From NCBI GenBank assembly GCA_008080565.1, contig VIKE01000057.1:1-43015 (forward strand): a stretch of 43,015 bases of DNA, given 5' to 3'. Positions 10,003 through 17,927 of this stretch are shown piece after piece (position 1 is the stretch's first letter; the number at the start of each line of letters is the position of its first letter). This stretch comes from Rhodocyclaceae bacterium (lineage in GTDB: Bacteria; Pseudomonadota; Gammaproteobacteria; Burkholderiales; Rhodocyclaceae). The notes beneath the pieces are model-generated. The model did no database searches. It was not told the origin of the DNA and saw only the letters and a program-made list of their open reading frames with translations. Made by a program: the position numbers and the translations under genes.

Positions 10003-10395
10003 ATGAAAATCGCCATCGCCACCAAGGACTTCGAAACCGTCAGCAGCCATGCGGGGCAAACCCGACAATGGCTGGTTTACGACCTGAGCAACCACCGTTC
10101 CAACCAGTTGCTGCCCGCCCCGCGCCGGGTCAATCTGGAGAAGGAGCAAGTGCTCCACGTCTTCGAGGACAACGAGCCGCATCCGCTCGACGGCATCGAC
10201 CTCATGGTAGCGGCCAGCGCTGGCGACGGTTTCATCCGCCACATGAAAAAGCGTGGCACCGAGGTACTGCTCACCGGCGAAACCGAGCCAGCCCTCGCCA
10301 TCACCCGCATCCTGGCCGGCGAAGCCCTGCCCGACCCGCGTTTCGACATTACGACGGCGCTGTGCAAGGTGCGGGATTTGTTTTCGCGGCATTGA
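10003..10395 (+). CDS. NifX/NafY-family (dinitrogenase iron-molybdenum cofactor biosynthesis) protein
   Basis: A 130-residue single-domain protein. MKIAIATKDFETVSSHAGQTRQWLVYDL at the start and IDLMVAASAGDGFIRHMKKRGTEVLLTGETEPALAITRIL in the body match the NifX/NifB-C-terminal family. These proteins bind FeMo-cofactor precursors or act as accessory carriers. It follows modD by 14 nt, so it is probably co-transcribed with the mod genes, linking molybdate uptake to cofactor assembly. It is shorter than NifX or NafY proper, so I give no gene symbol. Confidence 0.85.
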   Translation: MKIAIATKDFETVSSHAGQTRQWLVYDLSNHRSNQLLPAPRRVNLEKEQVLHVFEDNEPHPLDGIDLMVAASAGDGFIRHMKKRGTEVLLTGETEPALAITRILAGEALPDPRFDITTALCKVRDLFSRH

Positions 10396-10684
10396 GCTGA
10401 AAAGGATGCCTGCTTGAGGAGCGCTGCCCGAATGGCAGCTGGGTGCCTTAACCACAGCACGCGTTGAGATTTCTTACCTCACCGGCGGGAACGAACAAGG
10501 ATCGTCCGGCAACAGCCCTTATGTCATGCAGATTGGTCCGTTCAGACTATTGAGAACAATTCATGGCGTCGCTAGTATTTTGTTCGTCAATGCCAGTGTC
10601 ACGAATTGAAGCTATGCTTTGGCTACTTTCGGCGTGGGCAATTGCCAGACTTTGACTTCAGCACTTATTTGTTCGGAGAACTCC

Positions 10685-11350
10685 ATGCGTTCCATGATCG
10701 TGGCCGGTTTGATGGCCTTCATCACCTCAGCGCCCCAAGTCCAGGCCGCGACCGTTGTCGCCGATTTCAACGAAATCCCCATGGCCGCCAGCGCATCGAC
10801 CAATCTGGGTCCGAACGGCTGGACGGTCGATCTGATCCCACGCTACACCTATGAAGAAAACGGCTTCCAGTTCAGCACGGCTTGGTCGCCCACCAAGTAC
10901 GCAATGCAAATCGGCGCAATTGTCGATACCAACCCCTATTTCTGGACGGGAACCCAGGGGCTTTTTCATTCCTGGGGTGGGTCTGCCGAATACACAAACA
11001 GTTTCGAGATCACGCGGGTAAATGGCGAGGTTTTTGACCTGATCAGCCTGGATATCGCCGCGTTGGGAAATGGCTCACGCTACTTCATGGTCTATGGCTA
11101 CCCGGCAGCCGGTGGCTATGTGCAGCAATATTTCCCCTTGCTTGACAATAGCTTCAACACGCTTGAAACACTGACTTTCGGGGATACTTTCAGGAATCTC
11201 AAGAGCGTTTCGTTCTCGGCCTGGGGCCAACAGATCGACAACGTCACCTTTGGAATTTCCGCTCCCGTCCCCGAAGCCGAGACCTATGCAATGTATCTGG
11301 CCGGCCTGGGCCTGCTGGGAGTGATTTCCCGACGCAAGAAGATGGTCTGA
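10685..11350 (+). CDS. PEP-CTERM sorted exported protein
   Basis: A 221-residue secreted protein. I start it at 10685, with CGGAG 6-7 nt upstream and a signal peptide (SMIVAGLMAFITSAPQVQA). The C-terminus is a textbook PEP-CTERM sorting signal: VPEAETYAMYLAGLGLLG, a transmembrane helix, then SRRKK. The middle is beta-rich and aromatic without a domain I recognise. It should be processed by an exosortase encoded elsewhere and displayed or released with exopolysaccharide. A terminator follows. Confidence 0.85.
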   Translation: MRSMIVAGLMAFITSAPQVQAATVVADFNEIPMAASASTNLGPNGWTVDLIPRYTYEENGFQFSTAWSPTKYAMQIGAIVDTNPYFWTGTQGLFHSWGGSAEYTNSFEITRVNGEVFDLISLDIAALGNGSRYFMVYGYPAAGGYVQQYFPLLDNSFNTLETLTFGDTFRNLKSVSFSAWGQQIDNVTFGISAPVPEAETYAMYLAGLGLLGVISRRKKMV

Positions 11351-11373
11351 TTCGCACTCAATCGAGCGTACAG

Positions 11374-11396
11374 ACGGGGGCTTTTGCTCCCGTTTT
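11374..11396 (+). terminator. Rho-independent terminator after the PEP-CTERM gene
   Basis: An 8-bp stem ACGGGGGC/GCTCCCGT with a TTTT loop is followed by TTT, 24 nt after the stop codon. Confidence 0.8.
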
Positions 11397-11516
11397 GCAT
11401 TTCTGGGGGAATGAGCGCAACCAGTCTTTAGCTTTCCCGAGTGTTCTCACCGTCGAATAGCTCTTGCTAGCCGTTTCCGGCCCCAAAAAGGCCACATCAG
11501 AACAGACCTCACCCCC

Positions 11517-12857
11517 TCAGGCCAACGCCCTTGCAAGCAACACGGCCACATGCACCGCTTCGCGCCCGGTGCCATCCTTGATCTGGTGCCGGCACGAAAA
11601 ACCATCGGCGACAATCGTCGCATCGGCCGGCGCTGAGCGAACCGCAGGCAGAAGCGCCAGTTCGCCCATCTTCACCGAGGCGTCGTAATGCTCGGCCTCC
11701 AGCCCGAAGCTGCCGGACATGCCGCAGCAACTGGCATCGACGATCTCGAACTCGAATTCCGGAATCCAGCCGAGCACCTTTTTCATCGACTTCATGGCGC
11801 CGAAGGCCTTCTGGTGGCAATGGCCATGGACCACCGCCTTGCCGCCGGGAATCGGCTTCAAATCGAGCTCCAAGCCCTTGTTGCCCTCGCGCATGAGGAA
11901 TTCCTCGAACAGGAAAGCCTGCTTGCCGAGTTGCCCGACCTCCGGGCCGAGCGACAGGCTGTAGAACTCGTCGCGCAGGGCCAGCAGACAGGAGGGCTCA
12001 AGACCGACAATCGGCGTTCCGGCGGCCAGGGCTGGCGCCAGCGCGGCCATCACCCGTTTGCCTTCGAGCTTGGCGGCATCCACCATGCCTTGCGACAGAT
12101 AGGTGCGGCCGCAGCACAAGGGGCGTTCCGGCTCAGCATCGTCGACCGCCGGGCGCAGCACCTCGACCGCATAGCCGCCGGCCGTCAGCACGGCGATGGC
12201 CGCCTCGGCCACTTCCGGCGTGTAGTAGTGGGTGAAGGTGTCGACAAAAAGGGCCACTTTTCCCCGTTGACCGTGGGATTCCGTGTTTTCGGCGAAAACC
12301 GGCTGGCTGACGATCTCGGGAATCGGCCGCTTGGCCGAAATCCCCAGCCGGCGCTCAACCAGCCCGGCCAGCCACGGCGAGGCATTGCGCAGACGGACCA
12401 GGGCGGCGAGCGGCCGACGGTAGCGATGCAGCCATTCCGGCAGGCCGCCGAACAGTCGCGCCCGGCGCGGCACGCCGAGTTCATCGTTGCGATGCGCCAG
12501 GTATTCGGTCTTGATCAGCGTCATGTCGACCGAACTCGGGCATTCCTTCTTGCAGCCCTTGCACGAGACGCAAAGATCCATTGCCGCCGCCAGGTCGGGA
12601 TGGATGAAAGGCTGCTCGCCAAATTCCCCGTTCAGCGCCGCCTTGAAAGCCTTGACCCGCGCCCCGGTCGAATGCGCCGGATCGCCGGTGATCCGGTAGC
12701 TGGGGCACATCACCCCCTTGCCGTCGCGCTGGCACTGGTGATTGTTCATGCAGACGGCAACCGCCTTGGCGTAGTTACCGCCCGTCGCCGGAATGCCGGC
12801 ATATGCGTCGCCCATGCCGTAGGTGTCGTAGGCCGACCAGTCGAGAAAGGTTTTCAT
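11517..12857 (-). CDS. Iron-sulfur CCG-domain oxidoreductase, probably NifA/RpoN-controlled
   Basis: About 446 residues if started at 12857. The N-terminal ferredoxin-like part holds cysteines in CMNNHQC (36-42), VMCPSYR (51) and the cluster motif CVSCKGCKKECP. Two CCG domains follow, with CCGRTYLSQGM and CCGMSGSFGLEAEHYD, as in heterodisulfide-reductase subunit B, GlcF and the C-terminal half of D-2-hydroxyacid dehydrogenases. No FAD domain is attached or adjacent, so it is a free iron-sulfur subunit. A sigma-54 promoter (12870-12883) and a NifA-type site (12918-12933) suggest expression during nitrogen fixation, perhaps as an electron carrier (inference). The predicted transcript would start next to the 12857 ATG, so the start is uncertain; the next in-frame ATG is 12815. 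A repeat copy lies in the linker before KVALFVDTF. Confidence 0.82.
   Translation of the reverse strand: MKTFLDWSAYDTYGMGDAYAGIPATGGNYAKAVAVCMNNHQCQRDGKGVMCPSYRITGDPAHSTGARVKAFKAALNGEFGEQPFIHPDLAAAMDLCVSCKGCKKECPSSVDMTLIKTEYLAHRNDELGVPRRARLFGGLPEWLHRYRRPLAALVRLRNASPWLAGLVERRLGISAKRPIPEIVSQPVFAENTESHGQRGKVALFVDTFTHYYTPEVAEAAIAVLTAGGYAVEVLRPAVDDAEPERPLCCGRTYLSQGMVDAAKLEGKRVMAALAPALAAGTPIVGLEPSCLLALRDEFYSLSLGPEVGQLGKQAFLFEEFLMREGNKGLELDLKPIPGGKAVVHGHCHQKAFGAMKSMKKVLGWIPEFEFEIVDASCCGMSGSFGLEAEHYDASVKMGELALLPAVRSAPADATIVADGFSCRHQIKDGTGREAVHVAVLLARALA
12243..12277 (-). repeat. Diverged dispersed repeat copy inside the CCG-domain gene
   Basis: On the minus strand the sequence reads CCCACGGTCAACGGGGAAAA then GTGGCCCTTTTTG. 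Fifteen bases (AATCCCACGGTCAAC) match the copy at 23747 and its flank exactly. It is read as SHGQRGKVALF, in the sense direction of the host gene. Confidence 0.6.
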
Positions 12858-12869
12858 GACAGTCGACAA

Positions 12870-12883
12870 GCAAAACCGGCGCC
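12870..12883 (-). promoter_or_regulatory. Sigma-54 (-24/-12) promoter of the CCG-domain gene
   Basis: On the minus strand TGGCGCCGGTTTTGCT has GG and GC separated by exactly 10 nt, as RpoN requires. The predicted start of transcription is about 12858, immediately before the ATG at 12857. Confidence 0.7.
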
Positions 12884-12917
12884 ACGGCAATAGTCTTTAA
12901 AATCAAAGCATCGCGAC

Positions 12918-12933
12918 TGTCGGCAATGCGACA
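12918..12933. promoter_or_regulatory. NifA-type upstream activator sequence (TGT-N10-ACA)
   Basis: TGTCGGCAATGCGACA fits the NifA consensus TGT-N10-ACA and matches the nifB site at 14327 at 14 of 16 positions. It lies 35 nt upstream of the -24 element of the CCG-domain gene. Confidence 0.75.
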
Positions 12934-12961
12934 AGAAGGCCTGAGCCGGGACAGTGATCGG

Positions 12962-12967
12962 TATAAT
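12962..12967 (+). promoter_or_regulatory. Possible -10 element for the VF530-family gene
   Basis: A perfect TATAAT lies 30 nt before the start codon at 12998. No good -35 hexamer is seen at the expected spacing, so the call is weak. Confidence 0.4.
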
Positions 12968-12997
12968 CCCGGCCTTATTCCATGGTTAGGCAACAGC

Positions 12998-13471
12998 ATG
13001 AACGACGAGATCAACTACCAGAACAACCCGCTGCATGGGCTCAGTTTAAAAAACCTGCTCATTGAAATCGTCGATCACTACGGCTTCGAGATCCTGTTTG
13101 CCTATCTCAATATCAATTGTTTCAACAAAAACCCGAGCATCGATTCCGCCGTCAAGTACCTCAAAAAGACCGATTGGGCGCGCGAAAAAGTCGAAGCCTT
13201 CTATCTGTACAAGTTCAAAAGCCTGCCCCGCGCTTCTGACGAGCAGTTCGAACTGCCGCCCCGGGACCGCATCGTGCCACCGAACCAGGTACCGGGCGCC
13301 CCCGCCGAATTGAGCCTGGAAGATGCCGAGCGTTTGCGAGAAAAACGCATCAGAAAAGCCGCCCTGCACGACCAGGAAAAAAGCCGTCGCGCCGCACCGG
13401 GCAAGAGAACGCCAGACCGTTCACCCCCCTCGGCCAGCGACTCAGACCCATGGGCGAAGTGGAGAAAGTGA
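12998..13471 (+). CDS. VF530 (DUF2132) family protein with a basic C-terminal tail
   Basis: A 157-residue protein. Residues 1-75 match the VF530 family: [54 protein letters not shown]. Family members are small helical proteins with a proposed DNA-binding fold; their role is unknown. The second half is a low-complexity charged tail rich in Arg, Lys, Pro and Ser, longer than the bare domain. I start at 12998 because the conserved block begins there; the upstream frame has no conserved sequence. Its neighbours are nif-related, but no functional link is evident. Confidence 0.8.
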   Translation: MNDEINYQNNPLHGLSLKNLLIEIVDHYGFEILFAYLNINCFNKNPSIDSAVKYLKKTDWAREKVEAFYLYKFKSLPRASDEQFELPPRDRIVPPNQVPGAPAELSLEDAERLREKRIRKAALHDQEKSRRAAPGKRTPDRSPPSASDSDPWAKWRK

Positions 13472-13505
13472 GCTGGGGGATTCACGCACAGCATCAACCC
13501 GTGAT

Positions 13506-13543
13506 TGCTACGGTCAACCGGAAAAAATGACCAAAATTGGAAT
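13506..13543 (+). repeat. Dispersed repeat, copy 3
   Basis: TGCTACGGTCAACCGGAAAA then AAATGACCAAAATTGGAAT. It lies 35 nt after the stop of the VF530 gene, in its sense direction, and before the end of a convergent gene. A short inverted repeat (TCACG/CGTGA) abuts its 5' side. Confidence 0.88.
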
Positions 13544-13579
13544 GGGCTTGAAGTCAGGATACGGGGGAAACGAGCCCCG

Positions 13580-13819
13580 TTAGCGTGGCTCGTAACGAGT
13601 CGACAGCTGGTCAATGATCTCGGCAAAGACCGCTTTGACCTGATCTTCAGCGCATCCCATGAGGACGGCGTCTTCGAGAGCAGCCAGAGCCATGTCGCGC
13701 AATTCCTCGAGGTTTTCAGACATCACCTTGAGCTTCTCATGGCAGGCGATCACCGTGCCGTCAGGGCCGCGCCACGGATTTGCATCCGAGCCGTAGTTTT
13801 TCAAAGGGGTCAGGTTCAC
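13580..13819 (-). CDS. Small conserved-looking protein of unknown function in the nif region
   Basis: A 79-residue protein. I start it at GTG 13819, preceded by TGGAG; the longer frame upstream is Arg/Cys-rich and not protein-like. It contains NYGSDANPWRGPDGTVIACHEK and then a helical part, LEELRDMALAALEDAVLMGC. I do not recognise the family. It lies downstream of another small gene on the same strand (13989-14195), with a terminator between them, and next to nifB. Confidence 0.65.
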   Translation of the reverse strand: MNLTPLKNYGSDANPWRGPDGTVIACHEKLKVMSENLEELRDMALAALEDAVLMGCAEDQVKAVFAEIIDQLSTRYEPR

Positions 13820-13905
13820 GTCTTCTCCACAAGGCGACCGGGTTGAACAAGTTCGATTATGCCGTCTTCGAAAATGGAAACAAGGCCGGCGGAGAAAGCC
13901 GAGTG

Positions 13906-13944
13906 CCAAAAAAAAGGAGCGCAAGGCGCAAGCCCAGGCTCCTT
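13906..13944 (-). terminator. Rho-independent terminator after the 68-residue gene
   Basis: On the minus strand AAGGAGC and GCTCCTT form a stem followed by a run of Ts (plus-strand A-tract at 13906-13915). It lies about 45 nt beyond the stop at 13989. A second GC-rich hairpin (CGGCCGG/CCGGCCG) sits just before it. Confidence 0.75.
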
Positions 13945-13988
13945 ATCCGGCCGGTCGGTTAGCCCGGCCGAAGATACCTTACACGGGC

Positions 13989-14195
13989 TTACTTGCCCAT
14001 GTGCTGCAACACGGTGTGCAGGCGTTCGGCGGCGTAGGCGGCTTCCGGGTCGTTCTCGGTCAGCTTGAGGATGTCGGTCCAGCTGATGTAGCGATCAAGC
14101 CGGACCAGGGCGTTGGCGCTGACCACATCCAGATCGATATTCAAATTGATGGCGTCGCCGCTACCGTCCAGCTTGTACTCAAACGTACCTCGCAT
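13989..14195 (-). CDS. Small protein of unknown function divergent from nifB
   Basis: A 68-residue protein starting at 14195, with GGAG 8 nt upstream. It begins MRGTFEYKLDGSGDAINLNIDLDV and ends HTVLQHMGK, suggesting a beta hairpin followed by helices. I do not recognise the family. It is divergent from nifB, and the NifA site at 14327 is symmetric and could serve both genes. A weak -24/-12 candidate (GG-N10-GC in CCGGTCTGTACACTGCG on the minus strand, about 14227-14240) precedes it. Confidence 0.65.
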   Translation of the reverse strand: MRGTFEYKLDGSGDAINLNIDLDVVSANALVRLDRYISWTDILKLTENDPEAAYAAERLHTVLQHMGK

Positions 14196-14326
14196 GCTTC
14201 GTTCTCCAAATGGTCGTGGGTTAGATGCGCGCAGTGTACAGACCGGCGCCGGGAATTGAAATGCCGTACCGTTGGTTAAGCGATATTTCCCGCCTGCGGC
14301 CGCCCGTCGCTTGTGCACTGCAACGC

Positions 14327-14342
14327 TGTCGCAAATGCGACA
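14327..14342. promoter_or_regulatory. NifA upstream activator sequence for nifB
   Basis: TGTCGCAAATGCGACA is a perfect TGT-N10-ACA palindrome, 64 nt upstream of the -24 element of nifB. This is the standard arrangement for NifA activation. Confidence 0.88.
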
Positions 14343-14405
14343 AGGCAGCCAACACGCCCTTTGGCAGAAATCCACATCTCGCTGATTTAATTAAGAAAAC
14401 ACCTC

Positions 14406-14421
14406 TGGCACAGCGATTGCT
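14406..14421 (+). promoter_or_regulatory. Sigma-54 promoter of nifB
   Basis: TGGCACAGCGATTGCT closely matches the RpoN consensus. GG (14407-14408) and GC (14419-14420) are separated by exactly 10 nt, and the start codon lies 37 nt further on. Confidence 0.92.
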
Positions 14422-14456
14422 GAATAGGCTTCGACTGCATTCGAGGAGCCGACATC

Positions 14457-15965
14457 GTGGAACTACCAGTTATCAGCAATTCTGCCCCAGCCGCTGAAGG
14501 CGGCGGTTGTGCATCCAGCGGCTGCGGTACGGCCCCGGACGCTTTGGGCCACCTGCCCGATCACATTCGCGCCAAGGTTCAGGACCACCCGTGCTATTCG
14601 GAAGAAGCGCATCACTACTTCGCCCGCATGCACGTTGCCGTGGCCCCGGCCTGCAACATCCAGTGCAATTACTGCAACCGCAAGTATGACTGCTCGAACG
14701 AATCCCGTCCGGGCGTCGTTTCCGAAGTCCTGACGCCGAAACAGGCGATCAACAAGGTGCTTGCCGTTGCCGCCGAAATCCCGCAAATGACGGTACTCGG
14801 CATCGCCGGACCTGGCGACCCCTTGGCCAACCCGGGCCGTACGTTCGAGACTTTTGAAGAGCTCTCGGCGCGCGCTCCGGACATCAAACTCTGCGTGTCG
14901 ACCAACGGCCTCAACCTGCCGATGTATGTCGACCGTATCGCCCAGCACAACATCGACCACGTGACGATCACCATCAACTGTGTCGATCCGGAAGTCGGTG
15001 CCAAGATCTACCCGTGGATTTTCTGGGAGAACAAACGCATCTTCGGCGTCGAGGGCGCCCGCATCCTGATCGAACAGCAGCAGCTCGGTCTGCAGATGCT
15101 GACCGACCGGGGCATCCTGGTGAAGGTGAATTCGGTGCTGATTCCCGGCGTCAATGACGAACATCTCAAGGAAGTCTCGAAGATCGTCAAGGCCAAGGGT
15201 GCCTTCCTGCACAACGTCATGCCGCTGATTGCCGAAGCTGAACACGGCACCTACTACGGCATCATGGAGCAGCCGGAACCGACGCCGGAACAGTTGCAGG
15301 ATCTGCAGGACGCCTGTGCCGGCGACATGGCGATGATGCGCCACTGCCGCCAGTGCCGTGCCGATGCGGTCGGCCTGCTCGGCGAAGATCGTGGCGACGA
15401 GTTCACCATGGACAAGATCGACGTCATGGAGGTCGATTACGAAGCCGCCATGGTCCGTCGCAAGGTTGTCCACGACGAGATCATCGAGAAGCTCGACGCC
15501 AAGCGCGGCATCGTCAAGCCGAAGGCAGAAGAGCTCGGCATCCCGGCTGATGCTCGTCCGGTGCTCATGGCGGTGGCCGGCAAGAACGGCGTCGTCGCCG
15601 AGCACTTCGGTCACGCCAAGGAGTTCCTGATCTACGAAGCCTCACCGGCTGGCGTGCGCTTCATGAGCCATCGCAAGACCGAGCTCTACTGCGGCGGCAT
15701 GGATGCCTGCGGTGACGGCGACGTGGCCGAGGCTGGCGCAACGGAGTCGCTGCTCGACCGCAACATCCGCGTACTCGAAGGCTGCGAAGTCGTGCTCTGC
15801 TCCAAGGTCGGTTACGAACCCTGGGCCAAGCTGGAAGCCGCCGGCATCGCGCCGAACGGCGAACACGCGATGGAGCCGATCGAGGAAGCCGTGATGGCGG
15901 TGTACAAGGAAATCGCGGCGACCGGCAAGTTGAGTCCGTCGGCTGAAGACAGAAAGGTGGCCTGA
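14457..15965 (+). CDS. nifB: Nitrogenase cofactor biosynthesis radical SAM protein NifB
   Basis: A 502-residue NifB with GTG start preceded by GAGGAG. The radical SAM motif C66-N-I-Q-C70-N-Y-C73 lies after HHYFARMHVAVAPA; other landmarks are the GIAGPGDPLANP SAM-binding stretch and the RHCRQCRADAVGLLGEDR segment with cluster-ligating cysteines. A NifX-like domain follows (about 365-480, VLMAVAGKNGVVAEHFGHAKEFLIY). It makes NifB-co, the iron-sulfur-carbide precursor of FeMo-co. It is driven by the sigma-54/NifA promoter upstream and leads an apparent operon through nifQ and draG. Confidence 0.98.
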   Translation: MELPVISNSAPAAEGGGCASSGCGTAPDALGHLPDHIRAKVQDHPCYSEEAHHYFARMHVAVAPACNIQCNYCNRKYDCSNESRPGVVSEVLTPKQAINKVLAVAAEIPQMTVLGIAGPGDPLANPGRTFETFEELSARAPDIKLCVSTNGLNLPMYVDRIAQHNIDHVTITINCVDPEVGAKIYPWIFWENKRIFGVEGARILIEQQQLGLQMLTDRGILVKVNSVLIPGVNDEHLKEVSKIVKAKGAFLHNVMPLIAEAEHGTYYGIMEQPEPTPEQLQDLQDACAGDMAMMRHCRQCRADAVGLLGEDRGDEFTMDKIDVMEVDYEAAMVRRKVVHDEIIEKLDAKRGIVKPKAEELGIPADARPVLMAVAGKNGVVAEHFGHAKEFLIYEASPAGVRFMSHRKTELYCGGMDACGDGDVAEAGATESLLDRNIRVLEGCEVVLCSKVGYEPWAKLEAAGIAPNGEHAMEPIEEAVMAVYKEIAATGKLSPSAEDRKVA

Positions 15966-15967
15966 TC

Positions 15968-16246
15968 ATGGCACTGCAAATCACCGAATCTTGCGTCAAT
16001 TGCTGGGCCTGCGTCGATGTCTGCCCGAACGACGCGATCTACGAAGACAAGCCGCACTTCCTGATCGACGACGACAAATGCACCGAGTGCCTGGGCGATC
16101 ACAGCGTGCCGCAATGCGCTGCGATCTGCCCGATCGAAATGGCTATCGTTGATGAACTCGGCGCTTTCCTGAACCCGCCGGGTTCGCTGACCGGCATCCC
16201 GATCGAAAAGCTCAAGCAATTCGGCATGTGGAAGGACGCAGCGTAA
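15968..16246 (+). CDS. fdxN: 2[4Fe-4S] ferredoxin of the FdxN type
   Basis: A 92-residue ferredoxin. The first cluster motif is CVNCWACVDVCP, and the second is CTECLGDHSVPQCAAICP with the insertion typical of nif-linked ferredoxins. FdxN-type ferredoxins donate electrons to NifB or nitrogenase. It lies 2 nt after nifB and its stop overlaps the next start by one base, so it is co-translated. Confidence 0.92.
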   Translation: MALQITESCVNCWACVDVCPNDAIYEDKPHFLIDDDKCTECLGDHSVPQCAAICPIEMAIVDELGAFLNPPGSLTGIPIEKLKQFGMWKDAA

Positions 16247-16725
16247 TGGCGGTTGTCACGTTCTACGAAAAACCCGGCTGCAAGGGCAATCTTCGCCAGA
16301 AGACCCTGCTCGCTGCAGCCGGCCACACCGTCCAGGCCAAAAGTCTCAAGACCGAAGCCTGGACGGCTGACCGCCTGCTCGCCTTTCTTGGCAAGCTGCC
16401 GATCAGCGCCTGGTTCAACCCGGCGGCGCCCGATATCAAGTCGGGCGAAATCGTTCCGGAAAACCTGGGTTTCGAAGATGCCCTGCATCTGCTGCTCGAA
16501 AACCCGCTGCTCATTCGCCGTCCGCTCATGGAAATCGGCGAGGAACGGCTGGTCGGTTTCGACATTGCTGCGGTCGACGCCTGGATTGGCCTGAAAAACG
16601 TCGAGTTGCCGGAAGGCAATATCGAAGCCTGCGTGCATGGTCCGGAAGGTCACGGCAGTTGCGGTAGCCACGCCCATGATCACGAGGAAGAGGAAAGCAG
16701 CCATGGTCGCTGCGGCACTCACTGA
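16246..16725 (+). CDS. ArsC-like nitrogenase-associated protein
   Basis: A 159-residue protein with the thioredoxin-like arsenate reductase fold: VVTFYEKPGCKGNLRQKTLLAAAGH at the start, then PISAWFNPAAPDIKSGEI and the LLIRRPLMEIG element. This nitrogenase-associated subfamily occurs beside nifB; its reaction is unknown. It ends in a His/Glu/Cys-rich tail (HGSCGSHAHDHEEEE) that could bind metal. I start it at 16246, overlapping the ferredoxin stop. Confidence 0.88.
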   Translation: MAVVTFYEKPGCKGNLRQKTLLAAAGHTVQAKSLKTEAWTADRLLAFLGKLPISAWFNPAAPDIKSGEIVPENLGFEDALHLLLENPLLIRRPLMEIGEERLVGFDIAAVDAWIGLKNVELPEGNIEACVHGPEGHGSCGSHAHDHEEEESSHGRCGTH

Positions 16726-17909
16726 CAACGCCGTAGAAATTGCCCCGGGCGTCCACTGGGTGGGCGCCCTCGACCCGCATCTGCGGAGTTTCGACATCAT
16801 CCTTCGACACGGTGAAGGAAAACTTCGCCGACGATTTTTTCCGTCGACTCGAAACGGTCGCCCGTTACGACGAAATCACTACCATCGTCCTCAACCATCT
16901 CGAGCCGGACCACAGCGGGGCCCTGCCTGAGCTGCTCAAGCGCGCGCCGCAGGCCAAGGTGTATTTATCCAGCCGGGCTCAGATGATGCTCAAGGCGCTG
17001 CTCAAGCCGACCGGCGAAAAGCCGCCCGAATACATTCCGGTGACCACCGACGACACCGTCGACCTCGGCGGCCGCACGCTGCGCTTCCTGCACACGCCCT
17101 ACCTGCACTGGCCGGACACGCAATGCACTTATCTGGTCGAGGACGGCATGCTGTTCACCGGCGATATCTTCGGCTGCCACTTCTGCGACAACCGACTGTT
17201 TAACGACACCGTCGGCGATTTCCGCTTCTCATTCGAGTACTACTACGCGCACATCATGCGACCCTTCCGCGAGTACGTACTTGATGCCATTGCGTTGATC
17301 GAACCGCTGGAAATAAACCTGATCGCCCCGGCCCACGGCCCGATCCTGCGCCACGCACCGCGTGACTACGTGCACCGCTATCGCGAACTGGCCACACCAC
17401 GGTTGTTCAACGAGGCGCGCAGCGAAAAAACGCTGGTCGTCTTCTACATCTCGGCCTACGGCAATACCCGGCGCATGGCCGAATCGCTCGCGGCCGGCGC
17501 CGAATCCATCGGCGGCGTGCGCGTTTCGCTCTACGACCTCGAAGGCGGCGAGTCGGGCATCTTCACCGACCTCATCGAGGAAGCCGACGGGCTGGCCTTC
17601 GGCAGCCCGACGATCAATGCCGACGCCGTCAAGCCGATCTGGGACGTGCTCTCGTCGCTGACCACGGTCAATGTCAAAGGCAAGCTCGGTGCCGCTTTCG
17701 GCTCGTATGGCTGGAGCGGCGAAGCCGTGCGCCTGATCGAGGACCGCCTGCGCGGTCTCAAGCTGCGCGTCCCGGTCGAAGGACTGCGCATCAAGCTCGT
17801 GCCGGACGCCAGCGAACTCGAAGCCTGCCGCGATCTCGGCGAACAGCTGGCCCGTCACCTGACCGGACGGGTCGAACACCGAGAGATCGACATGGCGGCT
17901 CTCGCCTAA
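16703..17909 (+). pseudogene. Flavodiiron protein (A-type flavoprotein) with internal deletion and frameshift
   Basis: Translation from the ATG at 16703 (GAGGAAAG upstream) gives VEIAPGVHWVGALDP and LRSFDIIL, the normal N-terminus. The frame then changes near 16803, and the protein resumes as DTVKENFADDFFRR. About 20 residues normally between these parts seem to be missing. The sequence TTCGACA occurs at 16790 and 16803, suggesting slippage. Downstream all diiron ligands are visible (LNHLEPDHSG, HTPYLHWPDTQ, FTGDIFGCH, APAHGP), then a flavodoxin domain (VVFYISAYGNTRRMAESLA, GSPTINADAVKP, FGSYGWSGEA). These proteins reduce oxygen or NO; here it would protect nitrogenase or exchange electrons. 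A shortened product from ATG 16740 is possible but would lack the proper N-terminus. Confidence 0.85.
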
Positions 17910-17927
17910 CAACCAGGGGGAAGAAAA

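Noticed and set aside
10423..10439. Hairpin GCTGCC-CGAAT-GGCAGC after the NifX-like gene as a terminator
   Set aside because: Six base pairs with no T-run; not convincing, and a near -24/-12 match overlapping it has the wrong spacing (9 nt).
17663..17690. CCACGGTCAATGTCAAAGG in the flavodiiron gene, similar to the repeat start
   Set aside because: The match stops after CCACGGTCAA and the second block is missing; chance similarity in coding sequence.
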